DNA of 64,000 nt from Acinetobacter portensis (GCF_023158935.1 NZ_CP096120.1:1798001-1862000), one strand, 5' to 3'; positions 1 through 11,590 are shown, counted from the stretch's first letter. Numbers and translations are program-made. The notes: generated from the sequence alone by a model not told the origin.

Positions 1-436
1 TAAAAAAAGAAGTATCTATATAAACTTTTCGATCACTTGGGCAATAAAATGGTCCCATTGCTGACTGAGCTGTACCACATCCAGATTTTACAACGCCATT
101 GAACATCACAAGTTTTGGTGGCTGATATTCTGCATTAAGCTGATCACGAAACACTTGAGTCCAAGTATCTTCTGTATCTGCCAAAACAGTTCCAACAAAT
201 TCCATTGCTTCTTGCTGATCTGGCGTTGGATTACTTAAGCCACTTGTTTCGGCAGGTTGAACTTGCGCTGTAACTTGTTTAGTCGCCTGATATGCTTGTT
301 GAGGATCTACACCAAAAAACTTCCATGCAACAAAGGCTACAACTAAGCCAAGAATACTTATTCCGCCTGCTTTACCTGCACCGCCACCACGACGATCTTC
401 AATATTATTACTTACCCGACGACCTTTCCAGCGCAT
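1..436 (-). CDS. Neutral zinc metallopeptidase family protein (YpfJ/KPN_02809-like), 3' end cut by window
   Basis: The reading frame opens at the ATG at 436 (minus strand) after a clear AAGGAT ribosome site and runs off the left edge, so only about 145 N-terminal residues are visible. The protein starts MRWKGRRVSNNIEDRRGGG, followed by a single membrane segment (about residues 25-40) and then a soluble part ending in YIDTSFF. This start, the Gly-rich stretch and the CxSAxGPFYCPxD block are typical of the YpfJ / KPN_02809 putative neutral zinc metallopeptidases (Pfam Zn_peptidase). The HExxH metal motif of the family would lie beyond the window and cannot be checked. It is probably anchored in the inner membrane with the catalytic domain outside; the substrate is unknown. 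The gene lies 48 bases downstream of the DUF808 gene on the same strand, so the two may be co-transcribed. Confidence 0.8.
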   Translation of the reverse strand, partial: MRWKGRRVSNNIEDRRGGGAGKAGGISILGLVVAFVAWKFFGVDPQQAYQATKQVTAQVQPAETSGLSNPTPDQQEAMEFVGTVLADTEDTWTQVFRDQLNAEYQPPKLVMFNGVVKSGCGTAQSAMGPFYCPSDRKVYIDTSFF

Positions 437-484
437 AGTCTTATCCTTTTTTATATATGCTTTATTTTAGCGTTCTCTATTTCA

Positions 485-1408
485 TTATGCTTGTTTTGCT
501 TTTGAAAAAACTTTTTGTCCTAATGCAATAATCACTAATACAATTAATCCTGCAATAAAGCCTGTCACTAAATTAATCATGGTTGGTGTAACGGCACCCA
601 CAATATTTCCAACACTTGGAATAAGCTCCATATAATCTACGGCATCTTCAGTCCAATGGTGAAATAGTGGAATTGCATGATTAATTATTCCTCCACCCAC
701 TAAGAACATTGCAATAGTCCCTACAATAGTCAGTGTTTTCATCAGCTTTGGTGCAAAAGCAAGTAAAGCTCTACCCATACTTTGCTTTAGTGATGATGCT
801 TGCTCTACCAAATACAAACCTAAATCATCAATTTTGACAATCATTGCGACCAAACCATAAACGCCTACTGTCATTCCTATTGCAATAACAGCCAATACAC
901 TCAATTTAGTCATAAAAGTGGCAGCAGCTACCGTGCCCAATGAAATCACCACAATTTCCGCAGATAAAATAAAATCAGTTCGAATTGCACCTTTAATTTT
1001 ATCTTTTTCATACGCTGTTATATCAACATCTTCCAAAGACTTATTTTCAAGATGATTCTTTGAACCTGATTTCTTCTTATGTAAAGAGTGTAAAACCTTT
1101 TCCACACCTTCATAACACAAAAATAATCCACCAATCATAAGTAACGGATTAATAAGCCAAGGTGCAAATACGCTAATTAATAATGCAAGTGGAACTAAAA
1201 TCAGCTTATTTACAAATGAACCTTTTGCAACAGCCCAAACTACAGGAAGCTCTCGGTCTGCTTTTACTCCACTCACCTGCTGTGCATTTAAAGCTAAGTC
1301 GTCGCCCAAAACACCTGCGGTTTTTTTCGCCGCCATTTTACTCATAACAGCAACATCGTCAAGTACAGTGGCAATATCATCTAATAGTAATAATAAACTG
1401 CTCGCCAT
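485..1408 (-). CDS. DUF808 (YedI-like) inner membrane protein
   Basis: 307 residues. The N-terminus [20 protein letters not shown] and the following Lys-rich [19 protein letters not shown] segment are characteristic of the DUF808/YedI family. Hydrophobic segments lie at roughly residues 68-98, 145-190, 225-245 and 270-297, separated by a charged cytoplasmic-looking loop near 108-140 (KKKSGSKNH). The ATG at 1408 is preceded by AGGA at a suitable distance. The family is a widely conserved multi-spanning membrane protein of unknown function, so no role is assigned. It sits upstream of the zinc-peptidase-like gene and divergently from trpS across a 277-base gap. Confidence 0.88.
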   Translation of the reverse strand: MASSLLLLLDDIATVLDDVAVMSKMAAKKTAGVLGDDLALNAQQVSGVKADRELPVVWAVAKGSFVNKLILVPLALLISVFAPWLINPLLMIGGLFLCYEGVEKVLHSLHKKKSGSKNHLENKSLEDVDITAYEKDKIKGAIRTDFILSAEIVVISLGTVAAATFMTKLSVLAVIAIGMTVGVYGLVAMIVKIDDLGLYLVEQASSLKQSMGRALLAFAPKLMKTLTIVGTIAMFLVGGGIINHAIPLFHHWTEDAVDYMELIPSVGNIVGAVTPTMINLVTGFIAGLIVLVIIALGQKVFSKAKQA

Positions 1409-1601
1409 TTTTTCTTATCCTATGCGTTTTCTATATTCTATATTTAATAACTACGTTAAAAAAAGAAAAATCTATTTATATAAACAAAGAAACTAAATAA
1501 AAGTTCCACCTTAAGTCATGTTCCAATTTAAAAATAAGTTCTAGTGATATTCATTAATATGTAAAAAATCTCCCTATTTTTCCACTTCACTATTTAATCT
1601 T

Positions 1602-1632
1602 GCTGACAATAAAAAATAAATTACCGTACAAT
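1602..1632 (+). promoter_or_regulatory. Candidate sigma-70 promoter of trpS
   Basis: CTGACA (1603-1608) and TACAAT (1627-1632) are separated by 18 bases; each matches the consensus hexamer at 5 of 6 positions. Transcription would begin near 1639 and give a leader of about 45 bases containing a 6-bp stem (AGTAGC/GCTACT, 1655-1670) just before the trpS ribosome site. Read by eye only. Confidence 0.45.
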
Positions 1633-1685
1633 AACTGCATTCTTTGTATATTTAAGTAGCGCTGGCTACTGTTCTGGAATTCATA

Positions 1686-2699
1686 ATGAGTAATCAAGAT
1701 AATCGTCCAGTGATTTTGACTGGCGACCGCCCTACTGGCCAACTTCACTTAGGTCACTTTGTAGGTTCTTTACGTTCACGCGTAGGTTTACAAGATTCGC
1801 ATCATCAACATCTTTTATTGGCTGATGCTCAAGCATTTACAGATAATGCAGATAACTTTGAAAAAGTTCGTCGCAATATTATTGAAGTAGCAACAGACTA
1901 TTTGGCTGTAGGCATTGACCCGACTAAAACAACAATTTGTGTTCAATCAAGCTTGCCTGCTTTAAATGAACTCACAATGTTGTATTTAAACTTTGTGACG
2001 GTATCGCGTTTAGAACGTAATCCAACAATTAAATCTGAAATTCAGATGCGTGGCTTCGAGCGTGATATTCCAGCAGGTTTCTTATGCTATCCAGTCGCTC
2101 AAGCGGCTGACATCACAGCATTTAAAGCAACAGTTGTTCCTGTTGGTGAAGACCAAATTCCAATGATTGAACAAACCAATGAAATTGTTCGTCGTTTAAA
2201 CCGTCAAATTGGTCATGATTTACTTCCAGAATGCCAAGCATTACTTTCAAATGTAGGTCGTTTACCCGGCTTTGATGGTAAAGCAAAAATGTCTAAATCT
2301 TTAGGCAATACCATTGTGTTAGATGCGTCAGATAAAGACATTAAGAAAGCGGTTAATGCAATGTACACAGATCCAAATCACTTACGTGTTGAAGATCCAG
2401 GTCAAGTAGAAGGTAATGTTGTATTTACTTACTTAGATGCTTTCGATCCAAACAAAGAAGAAGTTGAAGAACTTAAAGCACATTATCGTCGTGGTGGTTT
2501 AGGCGATGGTACTGTGAAAAAACGTTTGGAAGGTGTTCTTAAAGAATTAATTACACCAATTCGTGAACGTCGTATGGAGCTTGCGAAAGATCCTGACTAC
2601 ATCATGGATATTTTAAAATCTGGTACAGACAAATGCCGTGACATTACACAACAAACTCTAGATGAAGTTAAATCTGGTTTAGGTGTTTTCCACTTTTAA
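1686..2699 (+). CDS. trpS: Tryptophanyl-tRNA synthetase
   Basis: 337 residues, the usual length for bacterial TrpRS, a class I aminoacyl-tRNA synthetase that charges tRNA-Trp in the cytoplasm. The class I HIGH-type signature is present as TGQLHLGHFVGS (HLGH at residues 21-24) and the second signature as KMSKS at residues 201-205. The body contains the family blocks LLLADAQAFTDN, FLCYPVAQAADI and VPVGEDQ. The ATG at 1686 has GGAA upstream. The gene is monocistronic: it has its own promoter candidate, a terminator straight after it, and a convergent neighbour (sucD). No trp-operon-like leader peptide was seen. Confidence 0.97.
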   Translation: MSNQDNRPVILTGDRPTGQLHLGHFVGSLRSRVGLQDSHHQHLLLADAQAFTDNADNFEKVRRNIIEVATDYLAVGIDPTKTTICVQSSLPALNELTMLYLNFVTVSRLERNPTIKSEIQMRGFERDIPAGFLCYPVAQAADITAFKATVVPVGEDQIPMIEQTNEIVRRLNRQIGHDLLPECQALLSNVGRLPGFDGKAKMSKSLGNTIVLDASDKDIKKAVNAMYTDPNHLRVEDPGQVEGNVVFTYLDAFDPNKEEVEELKAHYRRGGLGDGTVKKRLEGVLKELITPIRERRMELAKDPDYIMDILKSGTDKCRDITQQTLDEVKSGLGVFHF

Positions 2700-2719
2700 T
2701 ATCTAAGCAATTTTTGAAC

Positions 2720-2746
2720 AAAAAAGCTCATATTTGAGCTTTTTTG
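2720..2746 (+). terminator. Rho-independent terminator of trpS
   Basis: A 7-bp stem AAGCTCA/TGAGCTT followed by a T run lies 20 bases after the trpS stop codon. Confidence 0.85.
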
Positions 2747-3030
2747 ATTTTTATACATAAAGCGTGATGTAGTCACCTAAAATAACATTAATTACAAGGC
2801 TTAACACCAGCCACACAATAGAGTAAAAGACCTAATCTATTTTCTACATTATTATTCTCTTATCGAAATTAATCATATATTTAATTTCAATAGTTACCCC
2901 CGAACCTGTGAAAACAGATTCGATTTTCTGCGCAATGTGTACCCCAACCATTGCGTATTTTTTTGTCTAAAATTTAGTGAATATCCATCAATATAATTAT
3001 TTATGTATTAATAGCAGAAAAATGACTGTA
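2747..3030. other. Non-coding gap between trpS and sucD
   Basis: About 280 AT-rich bases between two terminators of convergent genes. No open frame, tRNA or convincing repeat was found. A short imperfect stem-like run (AACCTGTGAAAACAGATT) lies near 2905-2922 but is too weak to call an RNA. Confidence 0.5.
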
Positions 3031-3057
3031 AAAAAGCCCTCAATTGAGGGCTTTTTT
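3031..3057 (-). terminator. Terminator of the sucCD unit (bidirectional)
   Basis: A perfect self-complementary stem (AAGCCCTC/GAGGGCTT with an A run on one side and a T run on the other) lies 10 bases beyond the sucD stop. It can act on either strand, closing sucCD and blocking read-through from trpS. Confidence 0.88.
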
Positions 3058-3067
3058 ACAATTTAAA

Positions 3068-3958
3068 TTAAACTAAACCTTTATCTTTCAGCACTTGATA
3101 CATTGTAGAACCAAGCTCTGCTGGACTACGTGTATAAGCCATACCTGCTTTTTCAAATGCTGCAAATTTTTCTTCAGCAGTACCTTTACCACCAGAAATA
3201 ATTGCACCAGCATGCCCCATACGCTTGCCTTTAGGCGCTGTTACACCTGCAATATAACCAACAACAGGTTTGGTCACATTGGACTTAATGTATTCAGCAG
3301 CTTCTTCTTCGGCAGAACCACCAATTTCACCAATCATAATAATGGCTTCAGTTTGTGGATCTTCTTGGAATAATTTCAAGCAATCAATTTGGTTCATACC
3401 TGGAATTGGGTCACCACCAATACCAATACATGTAGATTGACCTAAACCAAGCTTCGTCGTTTGAGCAACAGCTTCATACGTCAAAGTACCTGAACGTGAA
3501 ATAATGCCAATTTTACCAGGTTGATGAATATGACCCGGCATAATGCCAATCTTACATTCGCCTGGAGTAATAATACCCGGACAGTTTGGACCAATTAAAC
3601 GCGTGTTATTGCCATAAGTTTCTATATAGCGTTTTGCTTTTAACATATCAATTGTTGGCACGCCTTCGGTGATTACAACAATTAATTCCACGCCTGAATC
3701 TACAGCTTCAATAATTGAATCTAAAACAAATGGAGCAGGTACATAAATTACTGTTGCATCGGCAGATGTTTCACGTACAGCATCTTTCATTGTGTTGAAA
3801 ACAGGAAGGTCTAAATGAACAGAAGCACCTTTTCCTGGTGTTACACCACCTACTACTTTTGTGCCATAGTCTAAAGCTTGAGCTGAATGGAAAGTACCAT
3901 TTTTACCAGTAAAGCCTTGTACCAATACCTTTGTGTCTTTATTAATTAATACGCTCAT
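3068..3958 (-). CDS. sucD: Succinyl-CoA synthetase (ADP-forming), alpha subunit
   Basis: 296 residues. SucD pairs with SucC to convert succinyl-CoA, ADP/GDP and phosphate to succinate, CoA and ATP/GTP in the TCA cycle. The CoA-binding Rossmann part begins at [18 protein letters not shown]. The phosphohistidine motif GHAGAI places the active His at about residue 249, and the family block [20 protein letters not shown] is near 123-142. The start has a strong AAGGAG site. The gene follows sucC after 12 bases and is the last gene of the unit. Confidence 0.98.
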   Translation of the reverse strand: MSVLINKDTKVLVQGFTGKNGTFHSAQALDYGTKVVGGVTPGKGASVHLDLPVFNTMKDAVRETSADATVIYVPAPFVLDSIIEAVDSGVELIVVITEGVPTIDMLKAKRYIETYGNNTRLIGPNCPGIITPGECKIGIMPGHIHQPGKIGIISRSGTLTYEAVAQTTKLGLGQSTCIGIGGDPIPGMNQIDCLKLFQEDPQTEAIIMIGEIGGSAEEEAAEYIKSNVTKPVVGYIAGVTAPKGKRMGHAGAIISGGKGTAEEKFAAFEKAGMAYTRSPAELGSTMYQVLKDKGLV

Positions 3959-3970
3959 GATTGATACTCC

Positions 3971-5137
3971 TTAAGCTTTCACTGCAGCAACGATTTTTTC
4001 TGCAGCATCGGCTAGGCCATTTGCAGAAATTAGTTTTAATCTTGATTCATCAAGTATTTTTGCACCAAGTTCAGCATTGTTACCTTCAAGGCGAACAACA
4101 ACTGGAACAGATACATTTACTTCTTGAACCGCTGCAATAATTGCCTCAGCAATCATGTCACAACGCACAATACCACCAAAGATGTTAATTAAAACACCTT
4201 GAACAGAGCTATCTGCAAGAATAATTTTGAATGCTTCAATTACACGATCTTTCGTTGCACCACCACCAACATCTAGGAAGTTTGCAGGTTGACCACCATA
4301 TAATTTAATGATGTCCATGGTTGCCATAGCAAGACCAGCACCATTCACCATACAACCAATATTACCCTCTAGGGCAACATAGTTAAGCTCGAATTCAGAT
4401 GCTTTAAGTTCACGTTCATTTTCTTGCGATGTATCACGTAAAGCTAAAACTTCAGGTAAACGATAAAGTGCATTTGAATCGATACCTACTTTGGCATCTA
4501 CACATAAAATATCGCCATTTTCACGAACAGAAAGCGGGTTAATTTCAAACAATGCAAAATCATTTTCAATAAATGCTTGATAAGCTGCTGTCATAATTTT
4601 TACAAATTGATTAATTTGCTTATCTTTTAAATTTAGTGCAAAAGCCACTTCACGTGCTTGGAATGGCAACAATCCAACTAAAGGATCTACTTCTACTTTA
4701 ATAATTTTTTCTGGTGTTTCTTCTGCAACTTTCTCAATTTCAACACCACCCTCGGTTGATGCCATGAAAGTCACACGACGGCTTGAACGATCAACTACAG
4801 CACCAAGATATAATTCACGCTCAACAGGATATACATCTTCTGCAACAAGTACGCTATTTACAGGTTGACCATCTGCATCTGTTTGATAAGTAACAAGCCG
4901 TGTACCAATAATACTGTAAGCATAATCACGAGCTTCTTGTGCAGATTTAACAACCTTAACACCACCTGCTTTACCACGTCCGCCTGCATGTACTTGAGCT
5001 TTCATTACGGCAAACTTACCACCGAGTTTCTCAAATGCTTGAACCGCTTCTTCTGCATTCGTTGCAATAATGCCTTCTTGAACAGGCATTCCATATTTTT
5101 TTAATAGAGCTTTTGCTTGATACTCATGTAGATTCAT
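3971..5137 (-). CDS. sucC: Succinyl-CoA synthetase (ADP-forming), beta subunit
   Basis: 388 residues, standard length. It is the ATP-grasp subunit that binds nucleotide and receives the phosphoryl group from the SucD histidine. [16 protein letters not shown] is the invariant family start. The ATP-grasp glycine loop [11 protein letters not shown] lies near residues 52-62, and the NPLSV and [10 protein letters not shown] blocks are in place. It leads the sucCD pair. The 170-base gap upstream from lpdA contains two stem-loops, which suggests that sucCD can be controlled separately from sucAB-lpdA. Confidence 0.98.
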   Translation of the reverse strand: MNLHEYQAKALLKKYGMPVQEGIIATNAEEAVQAFEKLGGKFAVMKAQVHAGGRGKAGGVKVVKSAQEARDYAYSIIGTRLVTYQTDADGQPVNSVLVAEDVYPVERELYLGAVVDRSSRRVTFMASTEGGVEIEKVAEETPEKIIKVEVDPLVGLLPFQAREVAFALNLKDKQINQFVKIMTAAYQAFIENDFALFEINPLSVRENGDILCVDAKVGIDSNALYRLPEVLALRDTSQENERELKASEFELNYVALEGNIGCMVNGAGLAMATMDIIKLYGGQPANFLDVGGGATKDRVIEAFKIILADSSVQGVLINIFGGIVRCDMIAEAIIAAVQEVNVSVPVVVRLEGNNAELGAKILDESRLKLISANGLADAAEKIVAAVKA

Positions 5138-5179
5138 TTAATTATTTACCTTTTACTACTTTTCACGTTTTTATGGTCA

Positions 5180-5212
5180 CTAATACTTATACTGCTATGC
5201 AGTAAGCATTAG
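5180..5212 (-). promoter_or_regulatory. Leader hairpin upstream of sucC
   Basis: In the sucC-sense direction, CTAATGCTTA pairs with TAAGTATTAG (10 bp with one G-U), and inside it CTGC pairs with GCAG around a 3-base loop, leaving a 2-base bulge. The element lies about 43 bases upstream of the sucC start. A conserved 'sucC' RNA motif has been described in Pseudomonas, but whether this is related cannot be judged here. Confidence 0.6.
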
Positions 5213-5280
5213 CATTTATCAAAATTTATTTTTATATTTTTAGATGATTGTTCAAGTTAAAACAACCACCAAATGTAAAG

Positions 5281-5305
5281 AGAGCGGCCGAAGCCGCTCT
5301 TTTTA
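5281..5305. promoter_or_regulatory. GC-rich hairpin after lpdA with its T run on the opposite strand
   Basis: AGAGCGGC/GCCGCTCT form a perfect 8-bp stem. On the minus strand the loop is the stable TTCG. The stem is followed by TTTTTATTT only on the plus strand; on the strand of lpdA and sucC it is followed by CTTTACATTT. For lpdA this is therefore at most a weak terminator, and it may instead protect or process the mRNA. Confidence 0.6.
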
Positions 5306-5306
5306 T

Positions 5307-6785
<1,479 letters not shown>

Positions 6786-6805
6786 TTATTCTTAAGAACT
6801 ATAAA

Positions 6806-8014
6806 TTATAGATCAAGGATAAGACGTGCTGGCTCTTCTAACAATTCTTTGATTGCTACAAGGAAACCTACAGCTTCTTTACCATCGATTAAACGGTGGT
6901 CATAAGAAAGTGCCAAGTACATCATTGGCAAGATTTCTACTTGACCATTTACTGCCATAGGACGATCTTGGATTTTATGCATACCCAAAATAGCAGTTTG
7001 TGGTGTGTTCAAAATTGGAGTAGATAATAATGAACCGAAAGTACCACCATTAGTAATAGTGAAAGTACCGCCAGTCATATCTTCAATACCCAATTTACCA
7101 TCACGTGCTTTCGCAGCGTAAGCACGGATACCGTTTTCAACTTCAGCATAGTTCATGCGATCTGTATCACGTAATACAGGAACTACTAAACCACGCTCAG
7201 AAGAAACAGCTACACCAATGTCATAGAAACCGTGATAAACAATATCTTCGCCATCAATTGAAGCATTTACAGCTGGGTAGCGTTTAAGTGCTTCAGTTGC
7301 AGCTTTAACAAAGAATGACATGAAGCCAAGACGTGCACCGTGACGCTTTTCAAAAGCATCTTTATATTGAGCACGCATTTCCATGATTGGTTTCATGTTA
7401 ACTTCGTTAAAAGTCGTTAACATTGCAGTTTCTTGAGTTGCAGCAAGAAGACGTTCAGCAACACGCTTACGAAGACGAGTCATAGGAACACGTTTTTCGA
7501 TACGCTCACCAACAGCAACACTTAAAGGTGCAGCAGCAGGTTTAGTTTGATGATTTGCAACATCTTCTTTAGTGATGCGACCACCACGACCAGAACCAGC
7601 AACATCAGAAGCAGCAATACCAGATTCTGTTAATGCTTTACGAACTGCAGGAGCTTGATCTGTAACAGCTTGAGCACGCTCAACAACAGGTGCAGCACCT
7701 GCTTGAGTTTGAGATGCAGCAACTTCTACTTTCTCTTCAGATTGAACTGCTTGAGTTTGAGCAGCGCCAGAAACAGCACCTTCTTCAAACTGAGCAATCA
7801 CTTCATTTGAAAGAACAGTATCGCCTTCGCCTTTGATGATAGATGCAATTGTGCCATCAGCAGGAGCTACAACTTCTAAAACAACTTTATCTGTTTCAAT
7901 ATCACAGATTACTTCGTCACGTGATACTGCTTCACCTGGTTGTTTGTGCCAAGTTGCGATAGTTCCATCCGCAACTGATTCTGGGAATACAGGTGCTTTA
8001 ATTTCGGTTGCCAT
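6806..8014 (-). CDS. sucB: Dihydrolipoyllysine succinyltransferase (E2 of 2-oxoglutarate dehydrogenase)
   Basis: 402 residues. The N-terminal lipoyl domain carries the ETDKVVLEV motif with the lipoylated Lys near residue 43. An Ala/Gln/Val-rich flexible linker follows (about 78-120), then an E3-binding segment (about 123-153, RKALTESGI...[11 protein letters not shown]) and the catalytic acyltransferase domain from about 175. The catalytic SYDHRLIDG gives His373 and Asp377. It has a single lipoyl domain, as expected for SucB rather than AceF. The gene begins 18 bases after sucA with a CAGGAG ribosome site. Confidence 0.97.
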   Translation of the reverse strand: MATEIKAPVFPESVADGTIATWHKQPGEAVSRDEVICDIETDKVVLEVVAPADGTIASIIKGEGDTVLSNEVIAQFEEGAVSGAAQTQAVQSEEKVEVAASQTQAGAAPVVERAQAVTDQAPAVRKALTESGIAASDVAGSGRGGRITKEDVANHQTKPAAAPLSVAVGERIEKRVPMTRLRKRVAERLLAATQETAMLTTFNEVNMKPIMEMRAQYKDAFEKRHGARLGFMSFFVKAATEALKRYPAVNASIDGEDIVYHGFYDIGVAVSSERGLVVPVLRDTDRMNYAEVENGIRAYAAKARDGKLGIEDMTGGTFTITNGGTFGSLLSTPILNTPQTAILGMHKIQDRPMAVNGQVEILPMMYLALSYDHRLIDGKEAVGFLVAIKELLEEPARLILDL

Positions 8015-8032
8015 GATTTTAGAATCTCCTGA

Positions 8033-10852
8033 TTATTCTACGATCGCTAAAGCATCATTTACGAGCTGAGCTTGTTGTTTTGCATGTAAATATGGTGAAC
8101 CACACGCTGGTGCAGCAGATGCTTCACGGCCCGCATAGCTAATACGTACTTGTTTACCAGCATTCATTACATCGTCATATAAACGAGGAGCAATGAACAA
8201 CCAAGCACCTTGGTTTTTAGGCTCTTCTTGAGCCCAAACAAGTTCTTTCACATTTGGATATTGTGCTAGAACTTCAGCAAGACGTGCTTCTGGGTATGGA
8301 TATAACTGTTCAATACGAACGATAGCTGTATTGTTCAATTCTTTTTCACGACGTTTTTCAACTAAGTCGTAGTAAACCTTACCACCACAAAGTACTAAAC
8401 GAGTTACGTCTGCTTTGTTGATGTTGTCGATTTCATCAATCACAGTTTGGAATGAACCATTTGCAAGTTCTTCTAAAGTAGAAGTTGCTAACTTGTGACG
8501 AAGTAATGACTTAGGTGAAGTCACGATCAACGGTTTACGAATTGGACGAAGTGCTTGACGACGTAAAGCATGATAAATCTGTGCTGGTGTAGTCGGTGTA
8601 ATCACTTGCATGTTGTCTTCTGCACAAAGCTGTAAGAAACGCTCTAAACGTGCTGAAGAATGCTCAGGACCCTGACCTTCAAAACCATGTGGAAGAAGCA
8701 TTGTTAAACCACATGCACGTTCCCACTTCGTTTCACCAGAAGAAATGAATTGGTCGATAACCATTTGTGCACAGTTAGCGAAGTCACCAAACTGAGCTTC
8801 CCAAATGATCAAACTCTTAGGAAGAGTTGTTGCATAACCATATTCAAATGCAAGTACAGCCATTTCTGACAATAATGAGTCATAAATAGCAGTACGTGGC
8901 TGGTTTTCTTTTAAATTACAAAGTGGGATGTAAGTAGAACCATCTACTTGGTTATGCAATTTTGCATGACGGTGTGAGAACGTACCACGACCAACATCTT
9001 CACCTGTTAAACGAAGCAAGAAACCTTCATCTAAAATAGATGCATAAGCTAAAGTTTCAGCAGCACCCCAGTTTAGAGGCATTTCGCCTGTTTGCATTTT
9101 CAAACGATCATCAATCACTTTTGATACTTGGCGTTGCATTACGAAGCCCTCTGGAAGCTCACGCATTTTTGTACCAAGTTCTTTTAAGCGCTCGATCGGG
9201 AAAGTTGTATCCCAAACGTCTGTATAGTCATGACCTACATATGGAGACCAATCTACAAACATTTTTGTATTTGGTTCTAATACCAATGCATTCGCAACAT
9301 GACGACCTGCTTCAAGATCAGCACGATAATCTTCAATCATTTGATCAGCAGTTTCACGATCTAATACTTTCTCTTGAACCAATTGATCAGCATACAAAGT
9401 ACGAGTCGTCGTTTTTTTGTTGATCACTTGATACATCATTGGCTGAGTTGCAGCTGGCTCATCCGCTTCGTTATGACCACGACGACGGTAGCAGAACATA
9501 TCAATCACAACATCTTTACGGAATGTATGACGGAAATCATGTGCCAATTGAGTTACAAAAATCACAGCTTCAGGATCATCACCATTTACATGGAAGATCG
9601 GCGCTTGGATCATTTTTGCAATATCAGTACAGTATTCTGTAGAACGCGCATCACGTGGATCTGAAGTTGTGAAGCCCACTTGGTTGTTTACAACAATGTG
9701 AACTGTACCACCTACTGTGAAACCACGAGTTTGTGACATTTGGAACGTTTCTTGGTTTACGCCTTGACCAGCAAATGCAGCATCACCATGAACGATAATT
9801 GGAAGTACATCATCACCACCAATATCTTTACGACGCACTTGACGAGCTCGTACAGAACCTTCAACTACAGGTCCAACGATTTCTAAGTGTGATGGGTTAA
9901 ACGCTAATGCTAAGTGAACTTCGCCACCTGGAGTCATTACGTTAGATGAGAAACCTTGATGGTACTTAACGTCACCAGAACCTTTCTTATGAAGAGATTT
10001 ACCTTCGAACTCACCAAATAGGTCAGCTGGGTTTTTACCCATGATGTTAACAAGAAGGTTTAAACGACCACGGTGTGGCATACCAATAACAACTTCTTTA
10101 CAACCTACAGCACCTGCACGTTGAATAAGTTCGTTTACCATTGGAATGAAAGACTCACCGCCTTCTACACCAAAGCGTTTAGCGCCAACATATTTATTAC
10201 CTAAATATTTTTCTAAACCTTCAGCAGCAGTTAAGCGTTCTAAAACGTGCTTTTTCTGATCCGCATTAAGTCCGAATTGCCCACGTGCACTTTCAAGACG
10301 TTGTTGAATCCAACGCTTCTCTTTGGTGTCCACAATGTGCATATATTCAACACCAATTGATCCGCAATAGATTTTTTCCATTGCATCAACAATTTCACCT
10401 AGAGTAGCTTCAGTCTTGCCAATCTCTAAGTTACCTGTATTGAATACTGTATCTAAATCAGATTTAGTTAAACCATGAGCGCCTAATTCTAAGTCATAAG
10501 CATCTTCACGTTTAGCCAAACCTAATGGATCCAACTTCGCTTTTTGATGACCACGGTTACGGTACGCAGCAATAAGTTGTAACACGCCAATTTGACGCTG
10601 ACCATGTTCAGAACTCACTGTACTTTGCACAACAGACTGAATACGATTTGAGTTACGACCTAATAATAGAAATTGCTCGCGCACATTACTATGTGGTTGA
10701 TCACCTTTTGGAAATTTATCGAAGTATTTACGCCAATCTTCTCCAACTGAATCTGGAGCCGTTAAATACTGCTCATAAATTTCTTCAATATACGCTGCAC
10801 TATCAGCGGAAAGTTCAGTGTCTAGACGCGAAGCGTCAACAACTTCTTGCAT
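8033..10852 (-). CDS. sucA: 2-oxoglutarate dehydrogenase E1 component
   Basis: 939 residues from the ATG at 10852 (MQEVVDASRL). A second in-frame ATG at 10864 would add MGPK, but its AGGA site is only one base away, so the inner start is preferred. The enzyme is the thiamine-diphosphate decarboxylase of the 2-oxoglutarate dehydrogenase complex. Family blocks present include the N-terminal helix (AAYIEEIYEQYL), GMPHRGRLNLLVN, NPSHLE, HGDAAFAGQG and the C-terminal WAQEEPKNQGAW. It is the first gene of sucA-sucB-lpdA and has a leader of at least 115 bases with several predicted stems. Confidence 0.97.
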   Translation of the reverse strand: MQEVVDASRLDTELSADSAAYIEEIYEQYLTAPDSVGEDWRKYFDKFPKGDQPHSNVREQFLLLGRNSNRIQSVVQSTVSSEHGQRQIGVLQLIAAYRNRGHQKAKLDPLGLAKREDAYDLELGAHGLTKSDLDTVFNTGNLEIGKTEATLGEIVDAMEKIYCGSIGVEYMHIVDTKEKRWIQQRLESARGQFGLNADQKKHVLERLTAAEGLEKYLGNKYVGAKRFGVEGGESFIPMVNELIQRAGAVGCKEVVIGMPHRGRLNLLVNIMGKNPADLFGEFEGKSLHKKGSGDVKYHQGFSSNVMTPGGEVHLALAFNPSHLEIVGPVVEGSVRARQVRRKDIGGDDVLPIIVHGDAAFAGQGVNQETFQMSQTRGFTVGGTVHIVVNNQVGFTTSDPRDARSTEYCTDIAKMIQAPIFHVNGDDPEAVIFVTQLAHDFRHTFRKDVVIDMFCYRRRGHNEADEPAATQPMMYQVINKKTTTRTLYADQLVQEKVLDRETADQMIEDYRADLEAGRHVANALVLEPNTKMFVDWSPYVGHDYTDVWDTTFPIERLKELGTKMRELPEGFVMQRQVSKVIDDRLKMQTGEMPLNWGAAETLAYASILDEGFLLRLTGEDVGRGTFSHRHAKLHNQVDGSTYIPLCNLKENQPRTAIYDSLLSEMAVLAFEYGYATTLPKSLIIWEAQFGDFANCAQMVIDQFISSGETKWERACGLTMLLPHGFEGQGPEHSSARLERFLQLCAEDNMQVITPTTPAQIYHALRRQALRPIRKPLIVTSPKSLLRHKLATSTLEELANGSFQTVIDEIDNINKADVTRLVLCGGKVYYDLVEKRREKELNNTAIVRIEQLYPYPEARLAEVLAQYPNVKELVWAQEEPKNQGAWLFIAPRLYDDVMNAGKQVRISYAGREASAAPACGSPYLHAKQQAQLVNDALAIVE

Positions 10853-10967
10853 TTTTGGACCCATTTCCTATTGCAAAAATATTTACAGGTTGCTTTTGAC
10901 AGCAAAACCCATGATTTGTAATGTCAAATTGGCGACACTACATTACTCCCCTTTAGGCGTAACCTTT

Positions 10968-11062
10968 GAGGCGTTATCACTACATTAGATAACTCTAATG
11001 TAAACAATGAATCATAACGCCCTCAGCGGCATCATCACTCACATATACTCGGCGATACCGAG
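10968..11062 (-). ncRNA. Structured RNA element in the sucA 5' leader
   Basis: Two nested stems and a third hairpin lie together. The outer stem is GGCGTTAT (10970-10977) with ATAACGCC (11014-11021). The inner stem is TACATTAGA (10981-10989) with TCTAATGTA (10994-11002), a perfect 9-bp stem with a 4-base loop. A separate CTCGG/CCGAG hairpin spans 11048-11062. The position, about 115 bases upstream of sucA on the same strand, fits a cis-regulatory leader. A 'sucA-II' RNA motif upstream of sucA has been reported in Pseudomonadales, so this may be a member; that match is unverified. Confidence 0.55.
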
Positions 11063-11550
11063 CAATTTTCTGCAAACTGACTTAGAAAAAATAACTTTTT
11101 AAGTTTGTTTTTCTAAAGCAATTATATTTATTAACGATTAATCACCCTATTTTGATTAAATTTCACACATAAAATATGCATTTTTTTCAAATATAGTGAT
11201 GTGAGTTATTTTAACACGAACTTTCAACTTGAATTGATTTTTTTGACATATACCTTTCATAAATTGGCTAAATACAATACATATAATCCACCCTAATATA
11301 TGGGGTTTTACATTTTGCAAATCAAGCTCTAAATTATTAAATTTTGATAATAAATTTTATTCGTATTTCTCAATAAAAATCGCCCTCAAACCCCTTCATA
11401 TTAACATTTCAAATTTTAACTTTCAGTACAACTGTAAATTTCACTTTAATTTATAACTAAATAGATCACTTACTACCTTCCTTTAATTAGGAGTAAATTA
11501 CTATAAGATCACCAAAACTTTTGTATCATTTTATTACTTATATATTAAAA
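11063..11550. other. sucA upstream region, AT-rich, promoter candidate only
   Basis: About 490 very AT-rich bases between the sucA leader structure and the sdhB terminator. A perfect minus-strand TATAAT lies at 11121-11126 but has no good -35 at 16-18 bases, so a sucA promoter there is only a weak possibility. No gene or repeat was found. Confidence 0.4.
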
Positions 11551-11580
11551 AAAAGCACACCCGAAAGTGTGCTTTTTTTT
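11551..11580 (-). terminator. Terminator of the sdhCDAB operon
   Basis: A 10-bp stem (AAAAGCACAC/GTGTGCTTTT) with a 6-base loop and long T runs on both sides lies 11 bases after the sdhB stop. It separates sdh transcripts from the suc unit. Confidence 0.9.
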
Positions 11581-11590
11581 AGTGCTAAAA

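Noticed and set aside
1655..1670. trpS leader hairpin as a tryptophan attenuator
   Set aside because: The stem is only 6 bp, with no leader peptide rich in Trp and no terminator alternative.
5281..5305. Strong terminator for lpdA
   Set aside because: The T run follows the stem only on the plus strand, so it is listed as a hairpin of unclear role.
9040..9664. Overlapping plus-strand frames within sucA
   Set aside because: His/Leu/Gln-rich shadows of the sucA coding strand without start signals.
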